From positions 1,240,001-1,304,000 of the forward strand of contig NZ_CP115541.1 in the NCBI RefSeq assembly GCF_031834595.1: a stretch of 64,000 nucleotides of DNA, in the 5' to 3' direction. The DNA comes from Stenotrophomonas oahuensis (GTDB taxonomy: Bacteria > Pseudomonadota > Gammaproteobacteria > Xanthomonadales > Xanthomonadaceae). The translations under genes were made by a program, and so were the position numbers. How positions within the stretch are numbered: position 1 is the first letter of the stretch; every line of letters starts with the position of its first letter. The notes beneath the pieces were generated by a model. The model saw nothing but the letters and a program-made list of their open reading frames with translations, had not been told where the DNA came from and made no database searches. Below, in pieces: positions 9,590-18,979 of this stretch.

Positions 9590-9709
9590 GTCATCAAACG
9601 GTCACCCAACACCCGGAGAATGGAAGGCCATAGCAGGGATGATGGATGGAGGCAGGATCAGCCTCCCGCTGTTTCCGGGGTCGCATCTGAAAGGGTGCGG
9701 CCTTTTTTT
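9590..9709 (+). ncRNA. Candidate small RNA ending in an intrinsic terminator
   Basis: There is no plausible plus-strand gene between yegS and the hypothetical gene at 9709, yet a convincing plus-strand terminator ends at 9709. Upstream of it lie ATGG/CCAT (about 9620-9631), a 6-bp hairpin GGAGGC/GCCTCC (9648-9666) and a short CCCG/CGGG stem. This array of small stem-loops closed by a terminator is what a trans-acting sRNA looks like. The 5' end is a guess, since no clear promoter was found. Confidence 0.4.
9679..9709 (+). terminator. Rho-independent terminator
   Basis: A 7-bp stem, GGTCGCA with TGCGGCC (one G-T pair), encloses a 10-nt loop and is followed by seven T. It reads only in the plus direction. 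No protein gene ends before it, which is why it supports the candidate sRNA. Confidence 0.7.
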
Positions 9710-10134
9710 CATGCGGCGTCTGCCGGTTGCACGAGGGCGGCCGGGCCATCAATCGCGTTGCGGTGGTCCTGCACGCGCGCCGGCCGTGGGGGTTGCTGGG
9801 CCAGCTCTGCCCTGACCTCGGCAAGCCGCTGGCCAGCCTGCCTGTATCTCCGCACCTGCAGGACACCCACGGCGAAGATTCCAACCACTGCAACGCTGAC
9901 GCTCAGCGCGTTGCTCGTGCCCGTCGTAAAGCGAACAGCAATATCCGTATCCGGATCCGTATCCGGCTGGCGCGCGGCGGGACCCTGCATCCACGCCGGT
10001 GGCTCATTGGATATCCGCTGCAGCACGCTTCCCAGCGCATCCCCCACCGCCGCGAGCGCCGTGGTTCCGGCACGAATACTCAGTTCAGTGGCATGCGAAA
10101 GCGTGACATTCACAGGGCATAGCAGCGGCAACAT
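9709..10134 (-). CDS. Hypothetical membrane protein
   Basis: The open frame codes for 141 aa from MLPLLCPVNVTLSHATE. Family is not recognised. The N-terminal half is mildly amphipathic (AGTTALAAVGDALGSVLQRIS). One transmembrane segment, ALSVSVAVVGIFAVGVLQV, is followed by a basic helix RRYRQAGQRLAEVRAELA. A GAGG lies five bases before the ATG. Its stop codon is directly beside the T-run of the plus-strand terminator. It could be a small inner-membrane protein; the coding assignment itself is moderately uncertain. Confidence 0.5.
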   Translation of the reverse strand: MLPLLCPVNVTLSHATELSIRAGTTALAAVGDALGSVLQRISNEPPAWMQGPAARQPDTDPDTDIAVRFTTGTSNALSVSVAVVGIFAVGVLQVRRYRQAGQRLAEVRAELAQQPPRPARVQDHRNAIDGPAALVQPADAA

Positions 10135-10241
10135 CAGGACCTCGGGGGGCTATCGACGGGACCCGCGATTGTCCTTCCCGCGCCGCAATTGCGTCAGAGG
10201 CAATGCCGACACTGCGCCGGCAATCGCCACGCCTGCAACGC

Positions 10242-10733
10242 TTACGCGCGTTCGGCAAACGCCTTCAACGCGTCGCCTTCAAGCCGGTACACCGTCCACT
10301 CGCTCTGCGGACGCGCGCCCATCGCTTCATAGAAGTCGATGGCCGGGGTGTTCCAGTCCAGCACCGACCACTCGAACCGGCCGCAGCCTTCGGCCACCGC
10401 CTGCCGTGCGATGTACTGCAGCAGCGCCTTGCCGGCTCCGCTGCCGCGGCTGGCAGGGCTGACGTACAGATCTTCCAGGTAGATGCCGTTGCGGCCCAGC
10501 CAGGTCGAGTAGTTGTAGAAGTACACCGCGTAGCCGATCGGCTGACCTTCCGCTTCGCAGATCAGCGCGCGTGCCTTGGCACCGTCGCCGAACAGGCTGT
10601 CGCGGATGCCGGCCTCGTCGGTCTGCACCGACGATTCGGCCTTCTCGTAGATCGCCAGCTCGCGGATGAGGCGCAGAATCAGCGCTGCATCCTCAGCAAC
10701 GGCATCGCGGATCAGCACGCCGGCAGCGGCCAT
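10242..10733 (-). CDS. GNAT-family N-acetyltransferase (SAT1/thialysine acetyltransferase-like)
   Basis: The protein is 163 aa and uses acetyl-CoA to acetylate an amine. Typical elements are IRDAVAEDAALILRLIRELAIYEK at the N-terminus, YLEDLYVSPASRGSGAGKALL (acetyl-CoA loop, R/Q-x-x-G-x-G/A type) near residue 85, and WNTPAIDFYEAMGA. The ELAIYEK and IYLEDLYV stretches are characteristic of the diamine/thialysine acetyltransferase group, so a polyamine-like or lysine-analogue substrate is possible. It starts two bases after the rpe stop and is probably translated with rpe. Confidence 0.88.
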   Translation of the reverse strand: MAAAGVLIRDAVAEDAALILRLIRELAIYEKAESSVQTDEAGIRDSLFGDGAKARALICEAEGQPIGYAVYFYNYSTWLGRNGIYLEDLYVSPASRGSGAGKALLQYIARQAVAEGCGRFEWSVLDWNTPAIDFYEAMGARPQSEWTVYRLEGDALKAFAERA

Positions 10734-10735
10734 GC

Positions 10736-11413
10736 TCAGCCCCGCGCCTTGGCGACGTTGCGGCGCATCTGTTCGATCACGTCCTTATAGCTGATAGGCG
10801 CATTGAAGATGGCCGAACCGGCAACGAAGGCGTCTGCGCCGGCGGCGGCAATCGCACCGATGTTTTCGGCCTTAACCCCGCCGTCGATCTCCAGGCGGAT
10901 GTCGCGGCCGCTGGCGTCGATCTTCTCGCGCACCACGCGCAGCTTGTCCAGCGCAGACGGAATGAAGGCCTGGCCACCGAAGCCCGGGTTCACCGACATC
11001 AGCAGCACCAGGTCCAGGTCATCCAGCACCCAGTCCAGCACGTCCACCGGGGTACCCGGGTTGAGCACCAGGCCCGGCTTGCAGCCCAGCGAACGGATCA
11101 GCTGGATGGTGCGGTGCACGTGGCGGCTGGCTTCCGGGTGGAAGCTGATGTACGTGGCCCCGGCTTCGGCGAAGTCCGGAATGATGCGGTCCACCGGTTC
11201 CACCATCAGGTGCACGTCGATGGGCGCGGTGATGCCGTGCTTGCGCAGCGCCTGGCAGACCATCGGGCCGATGGTCAGGTTGGGCACGTAGTGGTTGTCC
11301 ATCACGTCGAAGTGCACCCAGTCGGCACCGGCGGCAAGCACGTTGTCCACTTCCTCGCCGAGACGGGCGAAATCGGCGGACAGGATGGAGGGGGCGATGA
11401 TGCAGTTGGACAT
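10736..11413 (-). CDS. rpe: Ribulose-phosphate 3-epimerase
   Basis: Rpe interconverts ribulose-5-phosphate and xylulose-5-phosphate in the pentose phosphate pathway. The protein is 225 aa. TIM-barrel signatures are [61 protein letters not shown] and [13 protein letters not shown], and [11 protein letters not shown] follows near the C-terminus. The gene is followed immediately by the GNAT gene and preceded 37 bp upstream by the DnaJ-domain gene on the same strand. Confidence 0.97.
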   Translation of the reverse strand: MSNCIIAPSILSADFARLGEEVDNVLAAGADWVHFDVMDNHYVPNLTIGPMVCQALRKHGITAPIDVHLMVEPVDRIIPDFAEAGATYISFHPEASRHVHRTIQLIRSLGCKPGLVLNPGTPVDVLDWVLDDLDLVLLMSVNPGFGGQAFIPSALDKLRVVREKIDASGRDIRLEIDGGVKAENIGAIAAAGADAFVAGSAIFNAPISYKDVIEQMRRNVAKARG

Positions 11414-11450
11414 GGCCAGGGCCTTGCAGAAGGAAGAAGGGAGGGCAGCG

Positions 11451-11783
11451 CTAGCCGCGCTTGCGCAGGGTCTTGATGCGGTCGTAGGCGGCGTTGAGCT
11501 GGCGCGACTTGCGCTCGGCCTGCTGGCGCAGCTCGGGGGCCGCGCCCACCACCTTGTCGGGGTGGTACTGGGAAATCAGCCGACGGTAGGCCAGGTCGAC
11601 CTCGGCATCGGTGGCCTCGGAGGTCAGCCCCAGCTCGCGGTAGGGATTTTCCCTGTTCAGCCGGAACCAGTCGGCGTCGAAGGCATGGCCGATGAGCAGG
11701 CCGATGACCGCCCCGAACAGCGGGTTGGGCCGGAACAGCAGGGCCCCGGCGATGAATCCGAGCAGTTTTCCGTACCAGCGCAT
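11451..11783 (-). CDS. Small membrane-anchored DnaJ-domain protein
   Basis: From [17 protein letters not shown] the protein is about 110 aa. One N-terminal hydrophobic hairpin-like segment ([27 protein letters not shown]) is followed by a C-terminal J domain, [24 protein letters not shown], with the essential HPD in SQYHPDKVV. The layout resembles a shortened DjlA, a membrane co-chaperone that stimulates DnaK. An ATG 12 codons upstream is possible, but neither start has a strong ribosome binding site. It precedes rpe on the same strand. Confidence 0.85.
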   Translation of the reverse strand: MRWYGKLLGFIAGALLFRPNPLFGAVIGLLIGHAFDADWFRLNRENPYRELGLTSEATDAEVDLAYRRLISQYHPDKVVGAAPELRQQAERKSRQLNAAYDRIKTLRKRG

Positions 11784-11927
11784 GGTCGTCGGGGCGGCCG
11801 CTTGAAAAAGGTGATCCATTTTACGTCACAGCGGGCCCAACCCGCTTTACACTAGGCCGCCCGCTGTCTGGCGGGCCCGTCACCGGGTGCCCTGGACAGC
11901 TGTCTCGACGAAGCCTCAGGAGTGCCC

Positions 11928-12854
11928 GTGCCGACCACGTTGTTGCAATCCGATCTCCCCGGCCTGCCCTTGCGCCATCGCGGCAAGGTGCGTGATGTTT
12001 TCGACATTCCGCGCGACCGGCTTCCTGCCGGCACCCCGCCGGGGGACTACCTGCTGATGGTCGCCACCGACCGTCTGTCGGCCTTCGACGTGGTGCTGCC
12101 GGACCCGATTCCCGGCAAGGGCGAAATGCTCTGCCAGGTCTCGAACTTCTGGTTCGCCAAGACCGCCCACCTGATGCCCAACCACCTGACCGGCATTGAT
12201 GTCGCCAGCGTCCTGCCCGAAGGCGTGGACCCGGCGCTGTATGCCAAGCGCGCGGTGGTCACCCGCAAGCTGAAGCCGGTGCCGGTGGAAGCCATCGCCC
12301 GCGGCTATCTGATTGGCAGCGGCTGGAAGGACTACCAGCGCACCGGCAAGGTCAGCGGTATCGAACTGCCTGACGGCCTGCGCCAGGCCGAACAGCTGCC
12401 GGAACCGATCTTCACCCCGTCGACCAAGGCGGCGGTGGGCGACCACGACGAGAACATCGACTTCGACGCGATGGTCAAGCAGGTGGGCGTGGACCTGGCC
12501 GAGCGCGTGCGCGACGCCACCCTGCGCATCTACAAGTTCGCGGCGGATTACGCCCGCGAGCGCGGCATCATCCTGGCCGACACCAAGTTCGAGTTCGGTA
12601 CCGATGAAGACGGCCGCCTGTACATCATGGACGAGATGCTGACCCCGGATTCGTCGCGCTACTGGCCGGCCGATCAGTACGAAGTGGGCACCAGCCCGCC
12701 AAGCTACGACAAGCAGTTCGTCCGTGATTACCTGGAAACGCTGGACTGGGGCAAGACCGCCCCGGGCCCGAGCATCCCAGCCGACATCATCGAACGCACC
12801 CGCGCCAAGTACGCCGAGGCGCTGCAGCGCCTGGCCGGCATCAGCGTGGATTGA
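11928..12854 (+). CDS. purC: Phosphoribosylaminoimidazole-succinocarboxamide synthase
   Basis: PurC joins aspartate to CAIR to form SAICAR in purine synthesis. The protein is about 308 aa, the long form common in this family. Motifs are [63 protein letters not shown] and [13 protein letters not shown]. The GTG at 11928 is preferred because AGGAG lies five bases before it; a GTG two codons upstream overlaps that site. Two small hairpins occupy the divergent gap with the DnaJ-domain gene. Confidence 0.96.
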   Translation: MPTTLLQSDLPGLPLRHRGKVRDVFDIPRDRLPAGTPPGDYLLMVATDRLSAFDVVLPDPIPGKGEMLCQVSNFWFAKTAHLMPNHLTGIDVASVLPEGVDPALYAKRAVVTRKLKPVPVEAIARGYLIGSGWKDYQRTGKVSGIELPDGLRQAEQLPEPIFTPSTKAAVGDHDENIDFDAMVKQVGVDLAERVRDATLRIYKFAADYARERGIILADTKFEFGTDEDGRLYIMDEMLTPDSSRYWPADQYEVGTSPPSYDKQFVRDYLETLDWGKTAPGPSIPADIIERTRAKYAEALQRLAGISVD

Positions 12855-12865
12855 CGGAAGCCACC

Positions 12866-13351
12866 ATGTCCACCACCACCCAGGTTGTGCGGCCGATTGA
12901 CCGCTACTTCGCCAGCTACTCCGACGACCACCGCAATGCGCTGAACCAGCGCATCCACGTGGTCGCGGTGCCGGCGATCCTGTGGTCGGTGGTGGGCTTG
13001 TTGTGGTGCATTCCGCCGCTGATCACCTGGTTCCAGCACGGCATCTGGGCCGGCCTGGCGATGTTCACCGCCTGGTGCTTCTACAACCGCCTGTCGCGGT
13101 CGCTGGGCATCGGCATGCTGGGCCTGCTGTTCGTGTGCGGCTGCGTGTGCCGTCTGCTGGAAGCCCAGATCGGCATTGCCGGCCTGGGCTGGACTGCCTT
13201 GGGTGTGTTCGTGGTGGCGTGGATTGCGCAGTTCATCGGCCACAAGTTCGAGGGCCGCAAGCCCAGCTTCCTCACCGACCTGACCTACCTGCTGATCGGC
13301 CCGGCCTGGGTGATGGCCAAGCTGTTCCGCCAGATGGGCTGGAAGTACTGA
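12866..13351 (+). CDS. Mpo1-like (DUF962) membrane protein
   Basis: The protein is 161 aa from MSTTTQVVRPIDRYFASY, with GGAAG before the ATG. About four hydrophobic segments are visible (AILWSVVGLLWCIPPLI, GLAMFTAWCFY, LGLLFVCGCVCRLL, ALGVFVVAWIAQF). The family hallmarks are RIHVVAVP near the N-terminus and QFIGHKFEGRKPSFL near the C-terminus; these histidines match the Mpo1 iron-binding dioxygenase family, which in yeast alpha-oxidises fatty acids. It starts 11 bp after purC and is probably cotranscribed. A lipid substrate is inference. Confidence 0.85.
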   Translation: MSTTTQVVRPIDRYFASYSDDHRNALNQRIHVVAVPAILWSVVGLLWCIPPLITWFQHGIWAGLAMFTAWCFYNRLSRSLGIGMLGLLFVCGCVCRLLEAQIGIAGLGWTALGVFVVAWIAQFIGHKFEGRKPSFLTDLTYLLIGPAWVMAKLFRQMGWKY

Positions 13352-13353
13352 CG

Positions 13354-13378
13354 GTAGTGCCGGCCGCTGGCCGGCAAC
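13354..13378 (+). repeat. SMAG-type GTAG REP
   Basis: The element has the same GTAGTGCC and GGCCGGCA arms as the copy in the trp operon and begins 2 bp after the stop codon of the Mpo1-like gene. Confidence 0.85.
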
Positions 13379-13735
13379 CACGCCCCCCAACCTGAACGAA
13401 ATCGATCATCACCGGCGCTGCACGGACCCGCGCCCAGCATCGCCGTGGGTGCTCCATTTTCGACATCGGCCATTCATGTCCAGGCCAGCCGGGGTGTGGT
13501 CGCAGCCCCTGCCGTTGCTGGGCGGAAACGCTCGCGACGAACAATGGGGGGCCAGATGCGGCAAAGCGGACGGGATTGTCCATACGACTTTGACGGGTGC
13601 CGAATGGGGCGTATATGGGGCCTGAAAAAATGAACCACGCACGTTCCCTGCAGTTGCTGGCGTATTCGGGTATATCGGCGACAAATGACCGCCTGTTAGA
13701 CTGAACAACCTGCTCGTGAATCGCGCATTCCCTGC
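13379..13735. other. Gene-free interval upstream of the Mrp operon
   Basis: About 357 bp with no supported gene. It presumably holds the promoter of the antiporter operon. No convincing sigma-70 boxes, riboswitch or terminator could be pointed out by eye; short open frames here have no family features. Confidence 0.5.
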
Positions 13736-16564
13736 ATGAATCCTGCCCTGCTCCTGCTGCTGGCCCTGCCCTTCCTGATGGCAGCGGTCGTGGCCACATT
13801 CCGCACCAGCTCCCGCGCCACCGCCGCCTGGCTGGCCGCCGTCGCCCCGTTGGGCGGGCTGGCCCTGCTGGCGACGATGACCCCGGCCGTGATGCAGGGC
13901 GAGGTGGTGCGCAGCTTCGGCGACTGGTTGCCGCAGATCGGCTTGGCCTTCTCGCTGCGCCTGGACGGGCTGGCCTGGATGTTCGCCGGCATGGTGCTGG
14001 CGATCGGCGCACTGGTGGTGATGTATGCCCACTATTACCTGAGCGCCCGCGACAGCGCGCACCGCTTCTACTGCTACCTGCTGCTGTTCATGGGGGCCAT
14101 GCTGGGCATGGTCCTGTCGGGCAACCTGTTGCTGCTGATGGTGTTCTGGGAAATGACCAGCATCAGCTCTTTCCTGCTGATCGGCTTCTGGTCGCATCGC
14201 CAGGACGCGCGTGAAGGCGCGCGCATGGCGCTGGTGGTCACCGGCGGCGGCGGCCTGGCCCTGCTCGGCGGCGTGCTGCTGATCGGGCGCATTGTCGGCA
14301 GCTTCGAGCTGGATGCAGTGCTGGCCGCGGGCGATGTGATCCGCAGCAGCCCGCTGTATCCGTATGCCCTGTTCCTGGTGCTGGCCGGCATCTTCACCAA
14401 GAGCGCGCAGTTCCCGTTCCACTTCTGGCTGCCGCACGCGATGGCCGCGCCGACCCCGGTGTCGGCCTACCTGCACTCGGCCACCATGGTCAAAGCCGGC
14501 GTGTTCCTGCTGGCACGGCTGCACCCGGCGCTGGCCGGCACCGACCTGTTCTTCTACACGGTCAGCGGTATCGGCGCGCTGACTCTGCTGATCGGCGCGT
14601 GGAACGCGATCTTCCAGCATGACCTGAAGGGCCTGCTGGCCTATTCGACGATCTCGCACCTGGGCCTGATCACCCTGCTGTTCGGCCTGTCCACGCCGAT
14701 GGCGGTGGTGGCCGGCGTGTTCCACATCCTCAACCACGCCACCTTCAAGGCCTCGCTGTTCATGGCCGCCGGCATCATCGACCATGAAACCGGCACGCGT
14801 GACATGCGCAAGCTCGGCGGATTGCGCCGGCTGATGCCGTTCACCAGCGCGCTGGCGATCATCGCCTCGCTGGCGATGGCCGGCATTCCGCTGCTCAATG
14901 GCTTCCTGTCCAAGGAAATGCTGTTTGCCGAGGCGATCACCACACAGGGTCCGGAGCCGATGCGCATCGCGGTGTCGATCGCGGCGCTGCTGGCCGGCGT
15001 GTTCGGCGTCGCCTACAGCCTGCGCTTCGTGCACGACACCTTCTTCGGCAAGGGCCCGCATGATCTGGACCGGGTGCCGCACGAGCCGCCGCGCTTCATG
15101 AAGGTGCCGGTGGAGATCCTAGTGGTGATCTGTCTGGCCGTCGGCATCGCGCCGGCAATCACCATCGCGCCTGTGCTCGACACCGCCGCACAGGCCATTC
15201 TGGGGTCGGCGATGCCTGTCTTCAGTCTGGCGGTGTGGCACGGCTTCAATTTGCCGCTGGTGATGAGCATCGTCGGCGTGCTCGGCGGCATCGCGCTGTA
15301 CTTCGGCCTGCGCCGGCGGATCAACCTGCATGCGGTGGTCAGCCGCACCATCGGCCGCAACCTGTTCCACAAGCAGCTGGACCTGGTGTTCGGCTTTGCC
15401 CACGGCCTGACCCATGCGCTGGCCAACGGCAGCCTGCAGCGCATGCTGATGGCGCTGGTGGTGGTGGCCATCGTGGTCGCGGCCGCGCCGTTCGTGGCCA
15501 ACCCGATCTCCCCGAACTGGCCGTCGCCGCAGCCGATTCCGCTGCTGGGCTGGGTGCTGTGGGCGGTGATCGTGGTCTGCTCGTTCGGCGCGCTGTTCGT
15601 GTACCGGCAGCGCCTGCTGGCGGTGCTGGTGGTCGGTGGCGTGGGGCTTATGGTGTCGCTGACCTTCGTGTTCCTGTCCGCACCGGACCTGGCGCTGACC
15701 CAGCTGCTGGTGGAAATGGTCACCCTGGTGCTGATGCTGCTGGGCATGAACTACCTGCCGGCGCAGTCGCCGCCGGAGAAGTCGCGCTGGCGCAAGCGGC
15801 GTGACGCGCTGATCGCCGTCATCGCCGGCGGCGGGCTCGGGGCCATGGCCTACAGCGCGATGACTCTGCCGCCGAACACCATGGCGGGCGAGATGCTGGC
15901 GCGCGCCCTGCCCGAGGCCTACGGCGAGAACGTGGTCAACGTGATCCTGGTCGACTTCCGCGGCTTCGATACCTTCGGCGAGATCACCGTGTTCGGCATT
16001 GCCGCGCTGGTGGTGCATGCGCTGCTGCGGCGGTCGCGCATGGCCCCCGAGCAGATCATGCCGGGCCCGCCGATCAAGCTGCCGGTGCCGGCCGATCTGG
16101 CCCAGATCATGTTCCCGCTCACCCTCACGGTGTCGATCTTCCTGTTCCTCCGCGGCCACAACGCGCCGGGCGGCGGCTTCATCGCCGGCCTGGTGCTGGC
16201 GGTGCCGCTGCTGATCCAGTACGTGATCCAGGGCACCGAATCGGTGGAGTCGCGCTTCGGCTTCGACTACATCCGCTGTATCGGCGTCGGCCTGCTGATC
16301 GCCATTGTCAGTGGCTGCGCCTCGATGCTGTTCGGGGTGCCGTTCCTGACCAGCGGTCACGTTGACCTGGAACTGCCGTTGATCGGCACCGTGCCGCTGG
16401 CCAGCGCCATCGGCTTCGACACCGGGGTGTACCTGGTGGTGTTCGGTGGCGCGATGCTGATGCTGTCGATGATGGGCACGATCAAGCCGCACCGTACCCG
16501 CAACGCCCGCAAGGGTGAGATCGATCCCAACCGCCGTTCGGCCTTGACCGGGGAGATGCACTGA
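13736..16564 (+). CDS. mrpA: Mrp/Mnh cation/proton antiporter, fused subunits A and B
   Basis: The protein is 942 aa with many membrane segments. Residues 1 to about 500 are homologous to proton-pumping complex I subunits (GNLLLLMVFWEMTSISSFLLIGFW, FPFHFWLPHAMAAPTPVSAYLHSATMVKAGV written here in shortened form as FPFHFWLPHAM and AYLHSATMVKAG, then HDLKGLLAYSTISHLG). The extension typical of MrpA follows (FVFLSAPDLALTQLLVEMV). The last 150 residues, FRGFDTFGEITVFGIAALVV and then FLRGHNAPGGGFIAGLV, are an MrpB domain, so A and B are one polypeptide, as in group 2 (Pha-like) operons. The complex exchanges Na+, K+ or similar cations for protons. Its TGA overlaps the ATG of mrpC. Confidence 0.95.
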   Translation: MNPALLLLLALPFLMAAVVATFRTSSRATAAWLAAVAPLGGLALLATMTPAVMQGEVVRSFGDWLPQIGLAFSLRLDGLAWMFAGMVLAIGALVVMYAHYYLSARDSAHRFYCYLLLFMGAMLGMVLSGNLLLLMVFWEMTSISSFLLIGFWSHRQDAREGARMALVVTGGGGLALLGGVLLIGRIVGSFELDAVLAAGDVIRSSPLYPYALFLVLAGIFTKSAQFPFHFWLPHAMAAPTPVSAYLHSATMVKAGVFLLARLHPALAGTDLFFYTVSGIGALTLLIGAWNAIFQHDLKGLLAYSTISHLGLITLLFGLSTPMAVVAGVFHILNHATFKASLFMAAGIIDHETGTRDMRKLGGLRRLMPFTSALAIIASLAMAGIPLLNGFLSKEMLFAEAITTQGPEPMRIAVSIAALLAGVFGVAYSLRFVHDTFFGKGPHDLDRVPHEPPRFMKVPVEILVVICLAVGIAPAITIAPVLDTAAQAILGSAMPVFSLAVWHGFNLPLVMSIVGVLGGIALYFGLRRRINLHAVVSRTIGRNLFHKQLDLVFGFAHGLTHALANGSLQRMLMALVVVAIVVAAAPFVANPISPNWPSPQPIPLLGWVLWAVIVVCSFGALFVYRQRLLAVLVVGGVGLMVSLTFVFLSAPDLALTQLLVEMVTLVLMLLGMNYLPAQSPPEKSRWRKRRDALIAVIAGGGLGAMAYSAMTLPPNTMAGEMLARALPEAYGENVVNVILVDFRGFDTFGEITVFGIAALVVHALLRRSRMAPEQIMPGPPIKLPVPADLAQIMFPLTLTVSIFLFLRGHNAPGGGFIAGLVLAVPLLIQYVIQGTESVESRFGFDYIRCIGVGLLIAIVSGCASMLFGVPFLTSGHVDLELPLIGTVPLASAIGFDTGVYLVVFGGAMLMLSMMGTIKPHRTRNARKGEIDPNRRSALTGEMH

Positions 16565-16944
16565 TGGAACTGGCCCTGGCAAGCGCGATTGGCGTACTGG
16601 CAACGATCGGCATCTACCTGCTGCTGCGCGCGCGCAGCTTCGACGTCATCCTCGGCATGACCTTCCTGTCCTATGCCACCAACCTGCTGATCTTCGCCGG
16701 TGGCCGGCTGGTCAGCGGCAAGGCCCCGGTGCTGAAGGAAGGCGTGGCGTCAAACCTGGGCAACTACACCGACCCGCTGCCGCAGGCGCTGGTGCTGACC
16801 GCCATCGTCATTGCCTTTGCGATGACCGCAGTCAGCATCGTGCTGGCGATGCGCAGCCGCAGCGACAACCACAGCGACCACGTGGATGCGCACGAGGAAG
16901 AGCCGGCCCCTGACACCGCGCCGGGCCGGGAGGGCGGCGCATGA
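16564..16944 (+). CDS. mrpC: Mrp antiporter subunit C (NuoK-like)
   Basis: The protein is 126 aa with three membrane segments and is homologous to NuoK. It starts ALASAIGVLATIGIYLLL, has RSFDVILGMTFLSYATNLLIF, and ends in DPLPQALVLTAIVIAFAMTAV followed by a short charged, acidic tail rich in D and E. It overlaps the A subunit stop (TGATG) and the D subunit start (ATGA), so the subunits are translationally coupled. Confidence 0.95.
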   Translation: MELALASAIGVLATIGIYLLLRARSFDVILGMTFLSYATNLLIFAGGRLVSGKAPVLKEGVASNLGNYTDPLPQALVLTAIVIAFAMTAVSIVLAMRSRSDNHSDHVDAHEEEPAPDTAPGREGGA

Positions 16945-18476
16945 ACCATGTCGTGATCCTGCCCATCCTGATTCCGTTGGTCGGTGCAGCGCTCTCGCTG
17001 TTTGTCGAACACCGGCGCTACGGGCCCAAGGTGCAGCGCAGCGTGGCCTGGACCACGCTGGCGGCGTTGGCCGCCGCTGTCGCCCTGCTGTTCTCCCGCA
17101 CCGCCGATGGCAGCATCGCGGTGTACCTGCTGGGCGACTGGCCGTCGCGGCTGGGCATCGCACTGGTCGCCGACCGGTTGTCCAGCTGGATGCTGCTGAC
17201 CACCCTGCTGCTGGCCATTGCCTGCCTGCTGCATGCCTGTTCCGGTTGGGACCGGCGCGCACCGCACTTCCACGCGCTGTTCCAGTTCCAGCTGGTTGGT
17301 TTGAACGGTGCCTTCCTCACCGGCGACATCTTCAACCTGTTCGTGTTCTTCGAGGTGATGCTGATCGCCTCGTACGGCCTGCTGCTCAGCGGCGGGCGCG
17401 GCCTGCGCATGCGCATCGGCCTGCACTACGTGGTGTTCAACGTCACCGCCTCGACCCTGTTCCTGATCGCGCTGGGCCTGCTGTACGCCTCGCTGGGTTC
17501 GCTGAACATGGCCGAGCTGTCGCAGCGCATCGCCGAAGTTCCGGCCAGCCACCTCACCTTGACCAAGGCTACGCTGGGCCTGCTGCTGCTGGTGTTCTGC
17601 AGCAAGGCGGCGTTGATGCCGCTGTACCTGTGGCTGCCGGAAGCCTATGCGCGTGCACCCGCCGCCGTGGCGGCGCTGTTTGCGATCATGACCAAGGTCG
17701 GCCTGTACGCCGTGCTGCGGGTGAGCTCGCTGTGGTTCGGTGAAGACGCGGGCCCGATGGCCGGCTACGGCAGCCAGTGGTTGCTGTGGGCCGGCGTGGC
17801 CACGCTGGTGCTGGGCGGGCTCGGCGTGCTGGCTGCGGCACGCCTGCGCGTGCTGATCTCCTACCTGGTGGTGGTGTCGGCGGCGACGCTGTTCATCGCG
17901 TTCGCGATCCGCACACCGCAGGTGCTGTCGGCCGGTCTGTACTACCTGCCGCACAGCACCTTTGTCGCCGCCGCGCTGTTCCTGATCGCCGACTTGATCC
18001 GCCGGCGTCGCGGCGGAGCCAGCGACCGCAAGGAAGTAATCGCGCCGATGCCGGGCAAGCAGACCCCGGCGGTGCTGTTCCTGATCGCAGCGGTGTCGGT
18101 CGCGGGTCTGCCGCCGCTGTCCGGCTTCCTCGCCAAGGCCGCGTTGCTGGCCGGCATGCCGGCGCAGTACACCGGCCTGGTGTGGAGCGCGGTGCTGATC
18201 AGCAGCCTGATGGTGATCGTCGGCATCACCCGCGGTGGCGTGCGCCTGTTCTGGCGCGTGCCGGTCGCCGAAGAAGGCGTACCCGCGCCGCGCAAGGCTC
18301 CTACCCGCACGGTGGAGCTGTTCGCCGCCGGCCTTCTGCTGGTCTACGGCATCGGCATGGCGGTGTTCGCCAACCCGCTGATGCGTTACACCGACGCCAT
18401 GGCCGCCCAGTTGCTGCAGCCGCAGGACTACGTAGGCGAGCTGCGCGCGACCACGCCGGAGATCCGCCGCCCATGA
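16941..18476 (+). CDS. mrpD: Mrp antiporter subunit D
   Basis: The protein is 511 aa and has about 14 membrane segments. It is the second complex I-like channel subunit of the antiporter. Signatures are GDIFNLFVFFEVMLIASYGLL, SKAALMPLYLWLPEAYARAP, MTKVGLYAVLRV and GLPPLSGFLAKAALL. The glutamate in the FFEVML segment and the lysine in SKAAL match residues needed for proton movement in homologues. It overlaps mrpC and mrpE by ATGA. Confidence 0.95.
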   Translation: MNHVVILPILIPLVGAALSLFVEHRRYGPKVQRSVAWTTLAALAAAVALLFSRTADGSIAVYLLGDWPSRLGIALVADRLSSWMLLTTLLLAIACLLHACSGWDRRAPHFHALFQFQLVGLNGAFLTGDIFNLFVFFEVMLIASYGLLLSGGRGLRMRIGLHYVVFNVTASTLFLIALGLLYASLGSLNMAELSQRIAEVPASHLTLTKATLGLLLLVFCSKAALMPLYLWLPEAYARAPAAVAALFAIMTKVGLYAVLRVSSLWFGEDAGPMAGYGSQWLLWAGVATLVLGGLGVLAAARLRVLISYLVVVSAATLFIAFAIRTPQVLSAGLYYLPHSTFVAAALFLIADLIRRRRGGASDRKEVIAPMPGKQTPAVLFLIAAVSVAGLPPLSGFLAKAALLAGMPAQYTGLVWSAVLISSLMVIVGITRGGVRLFWRVPVAEEGVPAPRKAPTRTVELFAAGLLLVYGIGMAVFANPLMRYTDAMAAQLLQPQDYVGELRATTPEIRRP

Positions 18477-18979
18477 CGCGCAAACGCCCGTTGTTCCGCC
18501 GCCTGATTCCCTCGCCGATGCTGAGCTTCACGGTGCTCGCGTTCTGGGTACTGATGTCCGACAGCTTCACCCTGGGCCAGATCCTGCTCGGCCTGGTGCT
18601 GGGCGTGGTGGTGCCGCTGTTCGCCGCCCGCCTGGACCGCGAGTTCGCGCGCATCGGTTCGCTGCGGCCGATTCCCAAACTGCTGTGTGTGACCCTGTGG
18701 GACATCCTGGTGTCCAACATCCGCGTGGCGATCCAGGTGCTGGGGCCGGAGCGCCGCATCCACCCCGGCTTCATCTGGTTGCCGCTGGATATCGCCAACA
18801 TCCACGGCATTGCCGCGCTGACCAGCATGATCACGCTGACCCCGGGCACTGTGTCGGCCGCGTTGTCCGACGACCGCCGCTATCTGCTGGTGCATGTGCT
18901 GCACCTGGATGACCCGGACGAGCTGATCCGACAGATCAAGACCCGCTACGAAGCCCCGCTGATGGAGATCTTCCCATGA
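18473..18979 (+). CDS. mrpE: Mrp antiporter subunit E
   Basis: The protein is 168 aa from MTRKRPLFRRLIPSP. It has two N-terminal membrane segments (FTVLAFWVLMSDSF, ILLGLVLGVVVPLFAA) and the family motif WDILVSNIRVAIQVLGP, followed by ITLTPGTVSAALSDDRRYLLVH. The frame is open far upstream through mrpD, but the ATG overlapping the mrpD stop is the family start. It ends overlapping mrpF. Confidence 0.94.
   Translation: MTRKRPLFRRLIPSPMLSFTVLAFWVLMSDSFTLGQILLGLVLGVVVPLFAARLDREFARIGSLRPIPKLLCVTLWDILVSNIRVAIQVLGPERRIHPGFIWLPLDIANIHGIAALTSMITLTPGTVSAALSDDRRYLLVHVLHLDDPDELIRQIKTRYEAPLMEIFP

Noticed and set aside
9581..10462. Plus-strand frame of nearly 300 codons between yegS and the GNAT gene
   Set aside because: It runs through a strong terminator and antisense to the GNAT gene, and its composition is Arg/Ser/Thr-rich without domain features.
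11820..11927. Purine riboswitch before purC
   Set aside because: Only two small GC hairpins (GCGGG/CCCGC and GCCCGC/GCGGGC) are present; no conserved purine-aptamer core was recognised.
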